DNA of 61,135 bases from Pseudomonadota bacterium (GTDB taxonomy: Bacteria > Pseudomonadota > Gammaproteobacteria > CALCKW01), in contig JBCCUP010000003.1 in assembly GCA_039196715.1 (NCBI GenBank), positions 98,097 to 159,231 on the forward strand, read 5' to 3'. The notes under the pieces are model-generated. The model saw only the letters and a program-made list of their open reading frames with translations, was not told the origin of the DNA and made no database searches. Positions 60,126-61,135 of this stretch are shown here, piece by piece. The position numbers and the translations under genes were made by a program. The stretch's first letter is position 1. Each line of letters opens with the position of its first letter.

Positions 60126-61135
60126 AATTGCACTCCTGCTTTTCGGTTGTATCCGCGGGGTGTGTACACCCACGATGTGCCGTCCCCGCGGGGAATGGCA
60201 CGACTCTGACTCGATCCGACCAGCACCACCGTGAACATGTCGACATCCCCCGCGTCGAGCTCACCGAGCCGCGTCACCGTGACCGATTCCTCCGCGCGAC
60301 CGAGCTGGCGCGCAAGCACCACCGGGGTCGATTCCGGGCGCTGCGTGAGCAGAATCTCGCGCGCCTTCGACAGTTGCCAGTCACGTCGGCGGGACACGGG
60401 GTTGTAGAAGGCGACGACGAAGTCGCCGGCCGCAGCCGCCTGCAGGCGCCGCTCGATCACCTCCCAGGGCGTGAGCAGGTCGGAGAGCGAGATGGCGCAG
60501 AAGTCGTGGCCGATCGCAGCACCGGCCCGCGCGGAGGCGGCCTGCAGCGCCGTGATGCCGGGGGTGGTCACGATGTCGACCCGTTGCCAGGCGGGTTCGT
60601 TGCCGCGCTCGACCAGTTCGAAGACCAGCGCGCCCATGGCGTAGATACCCGGGTCGCCCGAGCAGACCAGACCGACGGTCTTGCCTTCGGCCGCCAGCGC
60701 CAGCGCCGCCCGCGCGCGCACTTCCTCCTCGCCAAGGGCGAAACTGTGCAGGGTTTTCCGCGCTGCCGCCGGCCCGAGCAGGTCGAAGTAATAGCCGTAG
60801 GCCACGAGATCCGTGCATGCGGCCAACACCTGCTCCACCGCCGGCAAGCGCCAATCCGGCTGACCTGGACCGGTGCCGATCAGGTGCAGCGTGCCGCGCG
60901 ACCGACCGAACTCGACCGACTCGAACACACCGCTCTGCCGCGTTGACACCGCACAGGTAGCCCGTGCAGACTTGCATTTCTCGACCACCAGACGCCCCGC
61001 GGGCCCGACCGCTGCGAGGGCAGCCGCCTCGGCCACACCCGGCACGCCCACCTCGGCTGCGACAATCGCCGACGGGTTGGCCAGACGCGGCGCCTCGGCA
61101 GCGAGGGCCTCGCGTGAGAAAAACCGTGCCGGCAC
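60122..61135 (-). CDS. cobJ: CobE/CbiG-like domain fused to precorrin-3B C17-methyltransferase, 5' end beyond window
   Basis: Ring-contracting cobalamin methyltransferase. The C-terminal ~255 residues match CobJ/CbiH: LHLIGTGPGQPDWRLPAVEQ, VGLVCSGDPGIYAMGALVFE, TPGITALQAASARAGAAIGHDFCAISLSD-type sequence (about residues 190-218) and FYNPVSRRRDWQL. The visible N-terminal 75 residues (VGVPGVAEAAALAAVG, KCKSARATCAVS) resemble the C-terminal CobE/CbiG domain, so this is a fusion. The first codon in the window is a GTG at the very edge; the frame is open there, so the true start is probably further upstream. Overlaps cobM by 4 nt. Confidence 0.9.
   Translation of the reverse strand: MPARFFSREALAAEAPRLANPSAIVAAEVGVPGVAEAAALAAVGPAGRLVVEKCKSARATCAVSTRQSGVFESVEFGRSRGTLHLIGTGPGQPDWRLPAVEQVLAACTDLVAYGYYFDLLGPAAARKTLHSFALGEEEVRARAALALAAEGKTVGLVCSGDPGIYAMGALVFELVERGNEPAWQRVDIVTTPGITALQAASARAGAAIGHDFCAISLSDLLTPWEVIERRLQAAAAGDFVVAFYNPVSRRRDWQLSKAREILLTQRPESTPVVLARQLGRAEESVTVTRLGELDAGDVDMFTVVLVGSSQSRAIPRGDGTSWVYTPRGYNRKAGVQL

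Noticed and set aside
1-61135. tRNA, rRNA, CRISPR, insertion sequence, prophage or integron features
   Set aside because: I looked for cloverleaf arms with CCA-type ends, direct-repeat arrays, transposase or integrase motifs and terminal inverted repeats, and found none; GC content and gene style are uniform apart from the marR spacer.

Overview
This 61 kb window is GC-rich chromosomal DNA from a Gram-negative bacterium, most likely a gammaproteobacterium. Supporting markers are CmoB, an E. coli-type MurB, proteobacterial GshA, exonuclease I, the exbB-exbD-msbA-lpxK-kdsB lipid A block, a LolCD system, mfd followed by a CsiV-like gene, and the rimO/pgpA/thiL/nusB/ribH/ribB neighbourhood. Gene density is very high. 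Many adjacent genes overlap by 4 nt (ATGA or GTGA), and GTG starts are frequent. I see no rRNA, tRNA, CRISPR array, prophage, insertion sequence or plasmid hallmark. The species cannot be named from the sequence.

Layout, left to right. 1-5.1 kb: the end of cmoB, an unrecognised helical protein, a stand-alone MnmC-type methyltransferase, a histidine phosphatase, an HD phosphohydrolase and UDP-glucose dehydrogenase. 5.2-9.1 kb: a MATE exporter, murB and two TPM-domain proteins. 9.2-13.3 kb: a MarR regulator divergent from a MoxR ATPase/VWA pair, then an MFS transporter. 13.3-18 kb: a multidomain response regulator and a taurine-type ABC permease and binding protein without an ATPase gene. 18.1-22 kb: a DegT-type aminotransferase behind a FixL/FixJ-like two-component pair. 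22-29 kb: a phosphoribosyltransferase, a lipoprotein, gshA-moeA, an esterase, a methyltransferase and an FHA protein. 29-34 kb: a DUF2058 protein, sbcB, a membrane protein, bpt and an adenylate cyclase.

34-44 kb is mainly cell envelope: a Nudix hydrolase, kdsB-lpxK-msbA-exbD-exbB, comEC, a DUF2062 protein and lolD-lolC. 44-53.7 kb holds mfd-csiV, a DUF1800/DUF1501 pair, a VWA/DnaJ pair, an HAD phosphatase and a GtrA protein. 53.7-58.1 kb is the riboflavin/nusB block. Here rimO is a pseudogene with an internal deletion and two frameshifts, and thiL encodes an intact-length protein that has lost nearly all its catalytic motifs. 58.2-61.1 kb holds cobalamin genes (cbiX-like, cobM and a CbiG/CobE-CobJ fusion running off the right edge).

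The strongest items for a second look are the degenerate ThiL, the decayed RimO next to it, the TauC-like permease with about 360 residues inserted after its first membrane segment, and the binding protein/permease pair lacking an ATPase. I found no clear-cut new defence or mobile system. The closest to undescribed biology are these degenerate and expanded proteins and the orphan operons (two-component/aminotransferase, FHA/methyltransferase, and the helical protein between two tRNA-wobble modification genes).
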